From Batillaria attramentaria (lineage: Eukaryota; Mollusca; Gastropoda; Batillariidae), in contig JACVVK020000388.1 in assembly GCA_018292915.2 (NCBI GenBank), positions 416,001-480,000 of the forward strand: 64,000 nucleotides of DNA. Direction: 5' to 3'. Positions within the stretch are counted from its first letter, which is position 1; every line of letters starts with the position of its first letter. A program made the position numbers and the translations under genes. Below are positions 12,620 to 26,543 of the stretch, in pieces. The notes under the pieces were generated by a model. That model saw only the letters and a program-made list of their open reading frames with translations. It was not told where the DNA came from and ran no database searches.

Positions 12620-15600
12620 CGTGTGTGTATGCGCTGATGTCCTTTTTTAACCACAAAAATGCAGCTGGATACAAAACACACATATACATGATACATTGCA
12701 CACACACATACACACACAGACTGTACATGTCATATAGAATTTTGATCCGTGTACAATGTATACATTCTATGGATGGATTGTAGAATGTATACATTCTACA
12801 ATTGGTCTGTAAAAGGTATAAACTCTACGAAAAGAAAGCATGTAATGTATACTTTCTATGGTGAAAATGTAGAATGGGAGAAATCACAGAATGTTGATGG
12901 GGAACTGATGGGCCGTAGAATAGTAGAATGTTGACGGCTGTGATTATCACTCAGTAACAATGCGCTCAGACAGCAAGTTACCTGCACGCTCGGGCTGATT
13001 GGCTGAACGCTAGTAAAAAGATATCTTCTTTGAAGCTCGTCCAGAAATAGGAGTTTTATAAATATTCATGATGATGATAATGGCAGTGATGTTTGTTAGG
13101 TACATGACATTTATGTTTCTATCTTTTTAATCAGTGTGAATGATTCAGTTTTGTTTACTATATTTCTGTTCAGTTGCTTCTCTTGTCTGTGGTTAAAAAA
13201 ACATGCAAGCCAAGTTTTGTAGAAACCCACATCACACAAAACCATGTACTGCTGACGGTTTCTGCTTCATATCATCTGCTTTGTACAAATTTGGTCATGA
13301 AATGTTAATGGTTTCATATTGTCTACTTTCTCGATTCTGGCTCGTAATGTTTACAGTTTCTGTTTGTCTACTTTCTACGATTTTGGCCATGTAATATTGA
13401 TGATCTCTTTCTGACCATAGAATGTATACATTCCGTCGCGCTCTACTAACGCCGTAACGCGCGATCATTTTATTTTTTGCGCGCGGGCTCGCGCACCACA
13501 TATCAATTTTTGCGCGATTTTCGAAAAACATGTGCAAATCCCGCAATCGCGCGTCCTAGATGCATCTCTGTATATACACTGCTCAAAAAAAGTTAAGGAC
13601 CACTTGCAAAAACATACACAACTTAGCAAAAAATCATTCAAATTTTCTGAAATTTCAAAATATAGCTTGAACACTTGGCTTTAACATCCTCAAAATTCAC
13701 AGAATTTCCTAAATGGACTGTTGAGAAGCCATTGTTCAAAGACGACTGGGTGGAATTTTTAAATTCACCTGACACTCAGTGCAAGGGAAGTCACTGACAA
13801 AAACTGTCAGTATCGAGTGGTGTCTCCAAGACAGGCATTTAATTCAGTGCAGTGCCACCCAGAGTCCTCAGCACACCCTGGAGGGTATACCCTGCCACTC
13901 CAGATGCAGCAGCAACACCAGCTGTTACAGAAGTCCCTTATAAAGTCTTTTCTTTGGCACAATCATCTCCAGCCCTTCATACGGTTGTTGTGAGGTTCAG
14001 ACTGAAGCTGGAATTGTCAGTGAACATTTCCTGTCAAACTCTGCTGCCTGGTCCACCAAACATGAGGTCTTCACCAGGTGAGTTGAGTGGCCACCACAGG
14101 GTGACGAACCTTGAGCTGGACGTCATGTAAACAGTTCCAAAGGTCTGACTGGCTGTGCTGGTGTTGGTGACCACCTAAGCTGCCTGCTGGAGTGGTTTTC
14201 TGTGGATACTGTTGTTCTCTGAGCTTGGCGGGAAATGACAAAATCTTCGCTGCATGTCTGTAGTCCTTTTTGGCCAATATGGTATGGTGGCTCCATGACA
14301 CTTCCGGTTGCCAGGAAACGCTGTCATGGCTTAATTATGACTGACTTGGACACAACCAGTCCCCAAGCATCTTTATGGACCATCACGCCATCATGACGCC
14401 ACACAAACGCTCACCCTTTATCTGCACGATTCACCACTTAGCTGAGAGGCAGCATGTTGCCATGCTATATTAGGGAACCATGCCAGCTTGCAAAGGGTAA
14501 CAAATGAGCAGAAATCAAAGCCAAACATTCATTCTTCCACACCCATGTCATCATTATGTTAAAAACATGCTTTTGCACGTTTGCGTTTGAGTTAATTTTG
14601 ATTGAATTTTGGGCATTTTGCTAAATAATTAGGCATCCAGCCCGATGTACCGGAAGTGGATGTGCAAGATTTGTTGCTTTCACAGTATCATCTGACTTTT
14701 TGTTAACACAGCTGCGGAGTTTGGTACTTCTGTATTAATACCTTTTTTCAATATGACCATTTAAAAACAGCATGTAGAACTGAAGGTGGTCCTTGACTTT
14801 TTTAATCAGTGTATATATATTGTGTAATATATCACCAAACAAATCACCAATTCATGTGGCCTAGGTTGTACTGACCATTTTCCTCTTGGTGGGAGGGGAA
14901 TGGGGGCCCTATGAATGGTGAGATACCCTTAGATCTGATAGACATTTAAGCGGTAGGATGGTACCCCCCCCCCCCCCCTCCACTGTGGCTTGTAGCCAAT
15001 GTAGGGCAAGGCAGACTTGTCCAGTAGCATACAAAGCAGACATCTACATCTAGGGAGCGCTCTCAGCTTTACTTACTTCCCCTACTCTCAAATTGACCTG
15101 AATGAGCAGATGTTTTCGGCTTTAGCAACGCCTTTGTTCCTACTCTCTCTCTCTATACACACACACACACACACACAATACAGAATAGGAACAAAGGCAT
15201 CGCTAAAGCCAAAAACATGCGCTCAATCAGGTCAATTTGAAAGTAGGGGAAGTAAGTAAAGCTGACAGTACTAACCTAGATCTAGGAGATGTGTACTTTG
15301 CCTGCCATTGAACAAGTCCGCCTTGCCCTATATTGGCTACAAGCCACAGTGGAGGGGGGAGGGGGGATCAACAATCCTACCGCTGAAACATCTAACAGAT
15401 CTAAGGGTATCTCACCATTCATAGGGCCCTCATTCCCCTCCCACCGGGAGGAAAATGGTCAGTACAACCTAGGCCATATGAACTGGTGATTTTAGCCGCT
15501 CACGACCATGGTTTTGGGTCAATGGGACCCTCAACAGGTGAGCATGCTGCGATACCCATGAGGGATGCAGCATCCAACCAGCACTAAAAGGCTGCCCCAC

Positions 15601-18600
15601 GTCATGTCATGTAATTACATGTAATTTAGAATAGGAACAAAGGCGTCACTAAAGCCGAAAACATGCGCTCAATCAGGTCAATTTGAAAGTAGGGGAAGTA
15701 AGTAAAGTTGAGAACGCTAACCTAGATCTAAAATATGTGTGCTTTGCAGCCTTTTAGTGCTGGTTGGATGCTGCATCTCTCGTGGGAATCGCCGCGTGCT
15801 CACCTGATGAGGGTCCCATTGACCCGAAACCATGGTCGTGAGCGGCTAAAATCACCAATTCATATGGCCTAGGTTGTACCGACCATTTTCCTTCCGGTGG
15901 GAGGGGAATGGGGGCCCTATGAATGGTGAGATACCCTTAGATCCATTAGACATTTCAGCGGCAGGATGGTAGATCCCCCCCTCCCTCTCCATTGTGGCTT
16001 GTACTTGTCCAATGGCATGCAAAGCACACATCTCCTAGATCTAGGTTAGCACTGTCAGCTTTACTTACTTCCCCTACTTTCAAACTGACCTGACAGCACA
16101 TGTTTTCGGCATTAGTGACGCCTCTGTTCCTATTTTATATTAAATGTGATTACATGACATTACGCCTCGGCAGTTGCTCCTTCTAAATTGTTTAGTCTTT
16201 CTCCGCTGAAACCTCTTGCAGAGCTTTATGATAGCGACGTCTGCTAATACTGGCGATGCACCAGATTATTCTGGGGCAGCCTTTTAGTGCTGGTTGGACG
16301 CTGCATCCCTCATGGGTATTGCCGCATGCTCACCTGATGAGGAGAATGGGGGCCCTATGAATGGTGAGATACCCTTAGATCTGTTAGATGTTTCAGCAGT
16401 AGGATGGTAGATATCCTATCCTCCTCCCCAATAGCCAATATAGGGCAAGGTGGACTTGTCCAATGGCATGCAAAGCACACATCTCCTACATCTAGGTTAG
16501 CCCTCTCAGCTTCACTCACTTATGTACATGTATATACATGCCAGTGTCAGTTACAAGCATTCTACTGTACAAGAACTATGATACTGTACCTCTGGAAGTA
16601 TACTGTCATCCTTTTATGATGAAAGAGATGCATAAAAACTTGTAAGTGAAAAAATAAAATAAAAAGACAATTAAAAACAAGAACAAAACACATGAAACAC
16701 CAGACAAATCAACTGTCAGTTCAAAGCAAAACATAATTACAACAAAAAACAGAAAAGAACAAGTCAGATTCAAGTTAGTACATGTACCGCCTCAAGTATG
16801 ACCCGTCAATTTTAGATACCAGTAACTGCCTCTAAAGTACATGTATTGCTCTGTACTTGTTTAGGTAGCCAGAACATGAGAGGAAAATATTTGTTATACT
16901 CAGTAAACATTACGTACATGTAAATACATCAATAGAGCTGATAAAGTAGTTACTTAATATGTACATGGGTATGCCAATCTGTGAATACGTTTGTTACATA
17001 TGTACATGTACTTCACTAAGTGAAGTACATGTACTTCACTGAGTGAAGTACATGTACATATGTAACATAACGTATTCACAAACAGACTGGCATACCCAGA
17101 ATCACTACAGCCATTAGGTCAGGGAAAAGAGGACCATGTTAATTGTGTAAGTATCTGCATCCTCAGAAAGTATATTTTTACCTTGATCTGTCACTGCTGA
17201 AAAATATAAACAACATATGACAACAATGCAAAAAGAAAAAGGAAAAAACCAAGAAGGAAATATACACAAGCATTGCGAATGAACCAAACCAGCGAGCAAT
17301 ACTTTCAACACATTTCTAATAACTCAGTGTGCTTGTGGATTTAAAAAGTGTAAATAAATATTTTATCAAAAACTCTCAGAAAGGTGTAAGAACTATGCAT
17401 AAAAACAACATGGATTCTATTCTATTTTATCAAATGAGAGAGGAAAATGATAGTTAGAACTACAGGCTGCTGGACTGGAGACACGAATGCCTATTTGAAG
17501 GAGAGGTATCAATATAAATTTTTACACCAGTCCTGCATTACACATGATTGCACACTTTACACATCGATTTTCCTCTTGTTTTAACCATATTTATTTATTC
17601 ATCTTTTTTTAGGAGGGGTGGGGGGGGGGGGAGAAGGAGGGGGTCAATAGGGAAAAATATTCAAAGCAAGAAAGCTTGAAATAAAATTACACTGTAAATG
17701 CACGGGGCAGCTTCAATGTGAATGAGTGGGACAACTTTACTAATCAAAACGTTACAAAGAACAGGTCATACCCTTTCGCAGGTGGGCGCTTCAGCAAGCG
17801 CTTGAAAACATCAGGATTTGTAGAAGCATACTCAGTCATGCGTTTGAGCTCCACATTGAGGCTCTCAATATACTTCCAAATTTGGCTGCAAGCAAAGCAA
17901 TGTATCACTCCAAAGTCACTTGAAATATTATGTTTATCATTCTACATTGTTCTCAATCACTAATGTCGTCTGTGCAATTTTGCAGTCTGAACTGTGCTAT
18001 ATCTGTGAATTTTGAAATCCCAGACAAAATCTGACTGCACCATATGTTCAAATACATCTGTAGATCAAAAGAGACAGTTAATTCAAGGGTCACAAGCCAT
18101 TTATCATTTACTGGCAGACAGTAATAAGTCCTGAAAGCCAAATTTGCTGAGAACACTGGGCTGTTTGAAAGAATCAAATGGTTAGAATATAAATGTCACT
18201 GGCCTCCAATAAAAATTGCCATTCAACTGACAATGCAAATGCCTGATAAAGTGGGGAAAACAAAACAACCTAACAAATCAGAGTCGTGAGAGACGAGATT
18301 AAAAACAAAACATACGGGTCGTGAGGAAGGTCTCCAGCTCCACTCTCAATCATTCCTCCAGCCGTATTGAGGTAGACCCATAAGAAGAAGCGGAGGAACG
18401 GCCGCTTTAGGTTGCTGTTGACAGCACTGTTGTTCAACACATTGAGCAGCTCTGGGATTTTGAAGATGGTCTGGCAAATGGACTCAATGTACCTGTTCTC
18501 TCCCTGTCAAGTACAGCAGAGCATGTCACTAAAGTACTATACACCAGCAGAGCAGCACTCTACCGTCATTTGGTTAGAAGGGCATGAGTGCCATGGATTT

Positions 18601-19033
18601 GTTAAAGACTTAGGCCCTTGTGGAGTCTAGTACAATGTAGTAGCATTGACAAGGACAATCTTGAGACAATACACTACGATGTATGTATGTCAAAAGCGCA
18701 ACATGACGTGATACTTAAATACTTAAAACATGATGATCTGACCTCTGTGTGACACTACAGTGAAGTTTGTTCAGACCTGGTCACTACAAAACAGCTTCGT
18801 ACACGAAAAGCTGATGGTTTTCTTATGGATCAGGGACATGTTTCTACATATCATTATCCGTCTACCACCAAAGTATGGTTGTGCACAGCAACACAGCACA
18901 AGAAACTGCAAGATAACCGGGCCCAGATCCCCTGCTAATTATGTTACCTCAGCACACGTCGCAAGCAGGTCCACCATTGCAATCAGATAGTTCAATTCCT
19001 TTGAGTCCTTAATGGTCAGGATCCTCTCTCTGT

Positions 19034-19089
<56 letters not shown>

Positions 19090-22000
19090 ACTGTATAGAC
19101 TGTATGGTGGCTACAAGTAAACAAGTAAGGAGTAAAATACTGTCATCTGACAACATTGTCTTTTATTTTATTTTAATTTTTTTTTTCAAAATGTTTAATG
19201 TACTGTTAGAAGAAAACTGTAAAGTGATTCATTTACCTCTCTTGTTCCGGTCTGTCGATGACCCTGGCAATATCTGCCCGATACTGCATGAAGTAGGTCA
19301 TGACAAAACTCTGGTTGCGCTTGAGCGGCAAGTCCAGCTCCTCCACCTTCACGACGGCATTGAGCAGGTCGAGAAACTGTGGGATCTTGTCAAGGTGCTG
19401 AGCGACCAGGCTCATGACTTTCTGCACCTGGTGCCCCATCACCTTCATGCAGGTGTTGGAGTTGCCGGTGAATACCTGCAACAGGAAGGATTTCACTTCA
19501 GAAGAGTCTGGTAAATTTTCTTATAGTGGATGGGCTCGTTCTGGTGACTGGTTAAGTCCGTTCACATTTCCTCATCTGTTCCCCCTCTTCTCGCTCATAA
19601 CAAATGTCTGATGGTGACTTCTGCAATATTGCTGGCGATTGGGGGGTATGGAGTATTGTTTTATATGTGTGCGTTTTCTTTCTTTTTTTCCCCCTTTTCT
19701 TTTATTGTTTCCTGTGTGGTTTTTTTTTTCTTTCATTTTTTGAGTTGTCGTATTGGGGTTTTTTTTCTGGCTTTTTTTCAGGAGGTGGGGGGTGGTGGGG
19801 GGGGGGGGGGGGGTTGGTTACTGCTTGTTTTGAATTTGCTCCCCCCCCCCCCCCCCAAATGGCAAGCATCCCAAAAGCCAACGAGCCAAAACATGAACTC
19901 CAAGAATCAAGCCTCTAAGTCAACATACACAGAGTGTCTGTCAGTACCCCAAAAGTGTCTGTCAGTACAATTTCGCACAAATGTCAGTATTTTTCAGCAC
20001 TTGTCAGTATTCTGCCATACAAAGAAAAAAAACCCTAACAAACACAGAATATATGTACATCGCTTATTGTTACAGCGCTAAAGTGTGAGTTCACACACAC
20101 CAAAATAAACCAAATGTGAAAATGCAAAGCAATTCTCGCTTAGAGAAAATTGTAAAGTTCCAGACCAGAGCTGACTCCTGTTATCATTATCTGTATCATT
20201 TTACAGGGCTGCCACTTTCTGAGAGACAAAAAGCCTGAAAATTGACCCTCAAAATCTGAATGGAATGCAAGCCACTCCTGGAGCCAGTGGAAGGAAGGAA
20301 GGACTTTGCCCAAAAAAGTGAAAAGCGGGGGAATATGGGATATGGGGCGCAAAATGCCGGGAAAGCCAATGGTCCAGCAATAGACACAGACACGAATTTT
20401 GGGCCGGAAAAGCAGGAAAACGCTTTAAAAAGCAGGAAAAAAGCGGGAAAGCTCTTCACAGCCAGTTCAAAAATCAGGAAAACTCTTCACAGCAGGTTCA
20501 CAAAGCAGGAAACCTGCCACAGCAGGAAGAGTGGCAGCCCTCAATATGAGAATATGAGGCGCAAAATACACCTTACCCGGGAAGGCCGCCGGTCCAGCGA
20601 TAGACACACACTCGCAATATTTGGGCCGGAAAATCCGAAAAACGCTTGAAAAAGCCGGAAAGCTCTTCACAGCCAGTTCAAAAAGCCGGAAATCCGGCCA
20701 CAGAAGGAAGAGTGGCAGCCCTGATTTTGATAGTAATCAATAAACTCAGAAAACGTCTGAATGACCAAACATGTGGGCTTTCCCTGTCGGAGTCCACGAG
20801 CTCGGGCAGGATTGCCCATTTGAACAGCAAACAGTCTGAGACTACATCAACTCTTACCAGTACGGCACACTGCAACTTGCAGTCAGAACTGAAAGGTCGT
20901 GCACTAATTCTGTCGCTTTTGGTTTATGCACGGCTGTACTTCCTTATGATCTTTTCGGAATTTAACGGGACACAAATCAGATAACCAGAGGGGTCTGATG
21001 CACTCACTCTGAAAGCGATCAACAATTCTGCATGTGTCACTGCTGTTTCTTTGTCTGTGCCAATAAATCCACATGTTTCTGTTTCGGAAGGACTGATAGC
21101 TTCTCCTTTCATTTTCTGAGCCGCTGACTACCCATGTCAGTTATGATGAAAACCATAATAGCTACGATGCATGAGAAGGCTACCATGTTATCTAGCTCTG
21201 CAGAAATACTTTTGATGCATTTGATACCATCATTATTCATTGCTAGCCTGCCTGCTGGAGGCCGTTTGTAAATAAGGTTGCGTTGGTCCGAAGCTGTGTT
21301 GACTCCACTATGCGCCATTTTGTCAACTCTTGAGATGCGTGCTACGATTGGCTCATTGTTCAAGAAACTGAACTGTGATTGGCCACAACCTCCAGTTCAA
21401 GGGTTACTGTCGGCAAATCATTAAAAAAAAGTCGATGTGACAAACTTCGGTCAAATGTTTCTCCTCCGTATGTTTGGCGACCAAGCCGTACTTCCGTATT
21501 TAATTGAGTTAGGTGGAAAATAATACAACCAATCCGTACTAGTTGGCACCTCTGCACACAGGGCATAGTCCCATCATCCAGTGCTCACGCCATCTCCTGC
21601 CGAAAGCTACTACGCAAAGCCTTTTATATGCATACAAACCTCGGTCAAGCACTCAGCCAGTTCTGCAGGAGCTCCCTCTTTGGACAGCAGCACGTCCAGT
21701 CGATCAAACAGACGACCTTGCACGACTTTGTTCCCTCGCGCCATGAAGCGTAGCAGTGTGAATGTTTTCTGGAACACCTTGTGCAGCCCACTGTACTGCT
21801 CCTGTACGGAGGGGAAAATAACAAGGAAACTGTGAAAACGTAGGGATGGTTGTAAAAGCATCGTAGAGACTGATCTGAGCAATCACTGCAAAAACAATTA
21901 TTTTACTGAAACGAATGAACACTATTATTACAAATAAAACTAAACTATTTACCGAAAGTTTGACGTCAATCTTTTGTGTCAGAATGGTAAAAGCATCCTC

Positions 22001-23300
22001 CAGAACCCCTGCAAAGAAAGGCAATTGCTTTAACTCAATGACATTACCACGTCTGCTGTTTACCAGGGCAGCCCTTAGCGTTGCTGACACACCAGTCCAA
22101 GCTGACCAGACGTTTTCAAACGCTCGCCCCATCACAGTCTAGGAGAAGCAACTGCTAATTCAAGTTCTCAAACCAGTTCTGAGTTTTACTGTTAGTTAGA
22201 TACCTTTCATTGCACTAGCTTCAGTGTGGGTCTTTGTAACTATCATCTTTGGTGGGACATCTCATGAAAATATTTTCAATCCTTTTTTTCATCTTTTTTT
22301 CTTGATAAGCTTTATCTGTATTGATAATTCATTTGAAAACATCCATGGATTGAAAAAAGTTCTGCCAATGTGTCACAGAGTGGACTTAAGTGTTTGAATA
22401 CTTCCTCAGAGCCATAGATCAGTGTTTCAGGGGGGGGGGGGGGGGGGGGGGTCTTAAAAATTTCAACAATTGTTTATTTTGTCTTAAAAATTTAGAATTT
22501 TATGAAACTTGGCTGAAAGGTAAACCATATAAGGCAATTTGATTAACAGTTCAGTTTCTGGTAAACCTTTTTTTTTTCGTTTTCTTTTTTAACTTTAAAA
22601 TAAGGTGTCCCTAGGTGTTGGCAGGGTAAAAAAGGTGTGTCGTCGGTGAGTTAACAGTGTGTAAAGAAGTTGGTTGTTGTTTTTTAATAGTTTTAACAGT
22701 TTACAGCACATGAACTTCACTGAGCCCCCCCCCTCCCCCCCTCCCCCCCCCCCCCCCCCCAAAAAAAAAAGGAAAAAAAAAAGAAGTTAGTTAGTTAGTT
22801 GGGGCTTTACGCTGCGCAAGAAAAAAAAAGAAAAAAAAAAGAGGGTAAAATATGAAAATTCATCACACCACTCAACCATTCAATTCATCTACAACCACCA
22901 AAGAAAAAAAAAACAGTAAAAATATACAGGAAAGTAAAACAACACAAACTTCACAAGCAGCACAAGAAAACTGACCATTATTGTAGAGAATGCGCTGGTT
23001 CATGTTGTGTTGCTCTTCTTTTTCTCCCTGCAGATGACACATGCTGCACACACACAAAGCAACAACTCTACAACATCTTGCTACATTTAGTGCATTGACA
23101 CACTGCACAATCTTTAATGGCATGGGCAAGACTGCTAATTCCAGAATCTCTCTTTGCGGCCACCTGAACATAACATTGCTGCAGTCAATTGCTGAGAGCC
23201 AAAAACTGCCTGTGGCATGCATGACCCTACTGAGATGCTTATGGTGCACATGAATGAGCTCCTTGAACACTGCTTATCAGTTGACACATAGCATTGTCTG

Positions 23301-23370
<70 letters not shown>

Positions 23371-25558
23371 ACACACACACACACTGACAAAAAAAGGAAA
23401 CCCTAGCAATACATGTACAAGCAAAGCTGTGGTGAAAAGGGAGCCACAGTTTTACTTTAACTGAAGGTGTCTTGTACATGTAAGTATGCCCTTATTCTGA
23501 AGAACTGTTGCAGTGTCTAGTAAGTATGCCCTTATTCTAAACTGTTGCAGTGTCCAGTAAGTATGCCCGTTTTTTAAACTGTTGCAGTGTCTAGTAGTAG
23601 GCATGCCCTTATTCTACAGAACTGTTGCACCATCCTTTGTAACCATGACTTGGAAAAAAAAAAAGACTTGAAGACGCTGAGAATGCTGACAGCCACATGG
23701 AAAGGACTGGATTTTAATAAAAGACAAAGTATGATCTTTGTTACTATTTACAATATTATCTTACCATATGAGCTGGTCAAGGATATTGCTGAGTTTCCCT
23801 GCTTGCTTAGTAGTCAGTTTGGCTGTTGCCAGGCGACGCAGTTCAGGGAGGCGAGCATCAAGCTCCTTGCTCACTTTCACCGAGTGCTCTGTGATCAGCA
23901 CCTATTAATTAGAGAAAACAGTTTGAAGGCGGCTCTCTGGACACACCCACCCTCCATGGCAACTTTCAACCTGCCAATTGCCCTCTTTTCTTCATATTGT
24001 GAAACTTGTATCTTTCTTATTCAAGATGACAGCTGGAACAACTACAGAGGCAAAAGCCTCCATGGCTCCCTTGTGACACAGGTCAAGGTCATTCACAAGA
24101 GTATGTTTGTAAAGCTCTTATCACTATCCATTATCATGCTGAGTAAAGTGTCTCTGGCGCTCATGGTTCATGGCAATATTACAATTTTCCCTGAAAGTTT
24201 GTATGGCCTTGACCTTTGGTCAAGGTCATTCAAATAGATCTCATCAATATCTATCATTATGCCAAGTTTGATGCCTCTAGTATTAGTAGTTCCTCCGAAA
24301 ATAGTAATGTTAAAATTCACAACAGACAGCTTTAATGACCTTGACCTTTGGTCAAGGTCATTCAGAAAGGTAGGTCTCATTCCTGTCTATCATCATACCT
24401 CGTTTGGTGCCTCTACTGTTTATTGTTTTGGAGAAAATGCCAAGGTTAAAGTTTCACCCAAAAACCCTTGCATGACCTTGACCTTGACTAAAAGTCACTG
24501 AACACAGGTATGTCTGTAAAGGTGCTGCTAATGTCAATGCTTGTCAATGTTTGATGCTTCTGATTCTTCTGGATTCTGAGAAAATGCAAATGTAAATTTT
24601 CCCAAGTCTGTTTTAATGACCTTGACCTTGAGTCAAGGTCATTTAAGGTGGTATATGTGCATAGGTCTTACCACTGTCTATCAGCACACCAGGTTTAGAG
24701 CCTCTGCTGTTTGTTGTTTCTGAGAAAATGCCAATGTTAAGGTTTCACAAAAATAGCTTGTACGGCCTTGACCTTGACACAAGGCCACCGACTACATGTA
24801 TATCTGTATAGTTCTTATCAACGTCTATCATCATGCAAAGTTTAAAACCTCTGTTGTTTGTAGATTACGAGAAAATGCCAATGTAAAGTTTTCAGAGACT
24901 TTTAGTGACCTTGACCTTGAGTCAAGGTCTTTCATAATAATATATTTTGAAAGGTCTTGTGGTTGTCTATCAGCATGCCAAGTTTGGTGCCTCTGCTGTT
25001 TGTAGATTCTGAGAAAATGACAATGTTAAAGTTTTCTAGACACACACACACACACACACCGGCCCCCATAGTATAGTGGTTAGCACTTCGGACCATGGAC
25101 CGGGAGACCCAGGTTTGAATCCCAGCCGAGGCAAGTCGGATTTTTCCTACCTATGTCAGCTCCTACCCAGAGCAGGTGTGCTATGTGCCCAATGGGGAGG
25201 CTGTTGCCACACAGCCGAGCTTCACCCACTTCACGGGTGCGACTTTGGGGGTGCTTCCCTTGGTATGACATGTCTTATGATGTGGATGATTACACGGCCG
25301 GCACCACAGATGCCGTAGTTCCCGGGACTGGTGAACGCCGGGATATTTATGACAGGAAGCGTGGAATGCGGCCCCGTCCCGCAGTCCCAAACCACACTGA
25401 CCTCCATGGCATCATCTTACCATTATCCTCATCTCCATCATCATGCATAATAAAAATTGCCCCAGCTTTCGAGCCCTCCGTGGATTCCACCCACGACCTG
25501 GGAGGAACACCACTGGAGCTGGCAAAAAGAGTTGGGGCAGCAAAAAAAAAAAAAAAAA

Positions 25559-25619
<61 letters not shown>

Positions 25620-26472
25620 TGACGGAGGGTTAATACATAGACTCCCATTGTTACACAAGGGAGCCAAAAAGCACAAACTGGAAAAGTCGCAGAATTCTGG
25701 TGCAGGCTGATTTTAAGAATAGTTCAGAAGTAGAGGCAATGTTTTGTCCAAAGTGATGGGGCAGGGTGGGGGGGCAACGACGAGAGCCATGCAGGTTTTG
25801 AAACTCGGCACACGGCAAGCAAATCTAGCTACCGCAAACTACGTAGCTGCCTGCACGTGCCACCTCTTTCTTTTTCACGATTTTGCGGTTAAAAGTGTTT
25901 CTAGTTGAAGAGGAGGCCACTGCAACTTGTACTCCGCCGAAGTCGGTCTCGCGAAAGTTCCACCTAACGACAAATCGGAATTCCCACCCAAAAACGTACG
26001 ATTTCCTGCCAAATCGGACATCTGGGTTTATGTGAAAATTGAAATCGGAAATTTATCCGATCTGAATCGCAAATCTGCCACCCTGCAAATCGGAATTCCC
26101 CCCCAAAACACGTACGATTTTCTGTGAAAATAATCGGAAATCTGGATTCAGGTGAACTTTCAAATCGGAAATCCTATCTGAATCGGAACTCTGCCACCCC
26201 TGATGACGGTTTACATCGAAAGTACAAGAGCGACTACCTCCAAAATTCTCTCTGTTCAGAGTCCGTATTCATGCTATCAACATCCCAAAAAATGGAAAGA
26301 TTTGAATGAATTTTATGCCTGTGTCAAAAGCACGATAACTCACAAATCATCTGTGCAACCATACCTGGATCGGGCCATCTATTCAAAGATCTTGATTAAT
26401 TAGGACACCCAAATTTGAAGTCAATCGGTTGAGTATTTTCAGAGACACAGGCCTGGACAGACGCGCACGCAT

Positions 26473-26543
<71 letters not shown>

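Noticed and set aside
14850..16510. CRISPR-like array or integron
   Set aside because: Few long arms in alternating orientation in a eukaryotic intron, not short direct repeats with spacers.
23021..23027. Nearer CTGCAG acceptor for exon 26
   Set aside because: In the phase inherited from exon 25 it leads to an immediate TGA; the upstream acceptor keeps the frame open.
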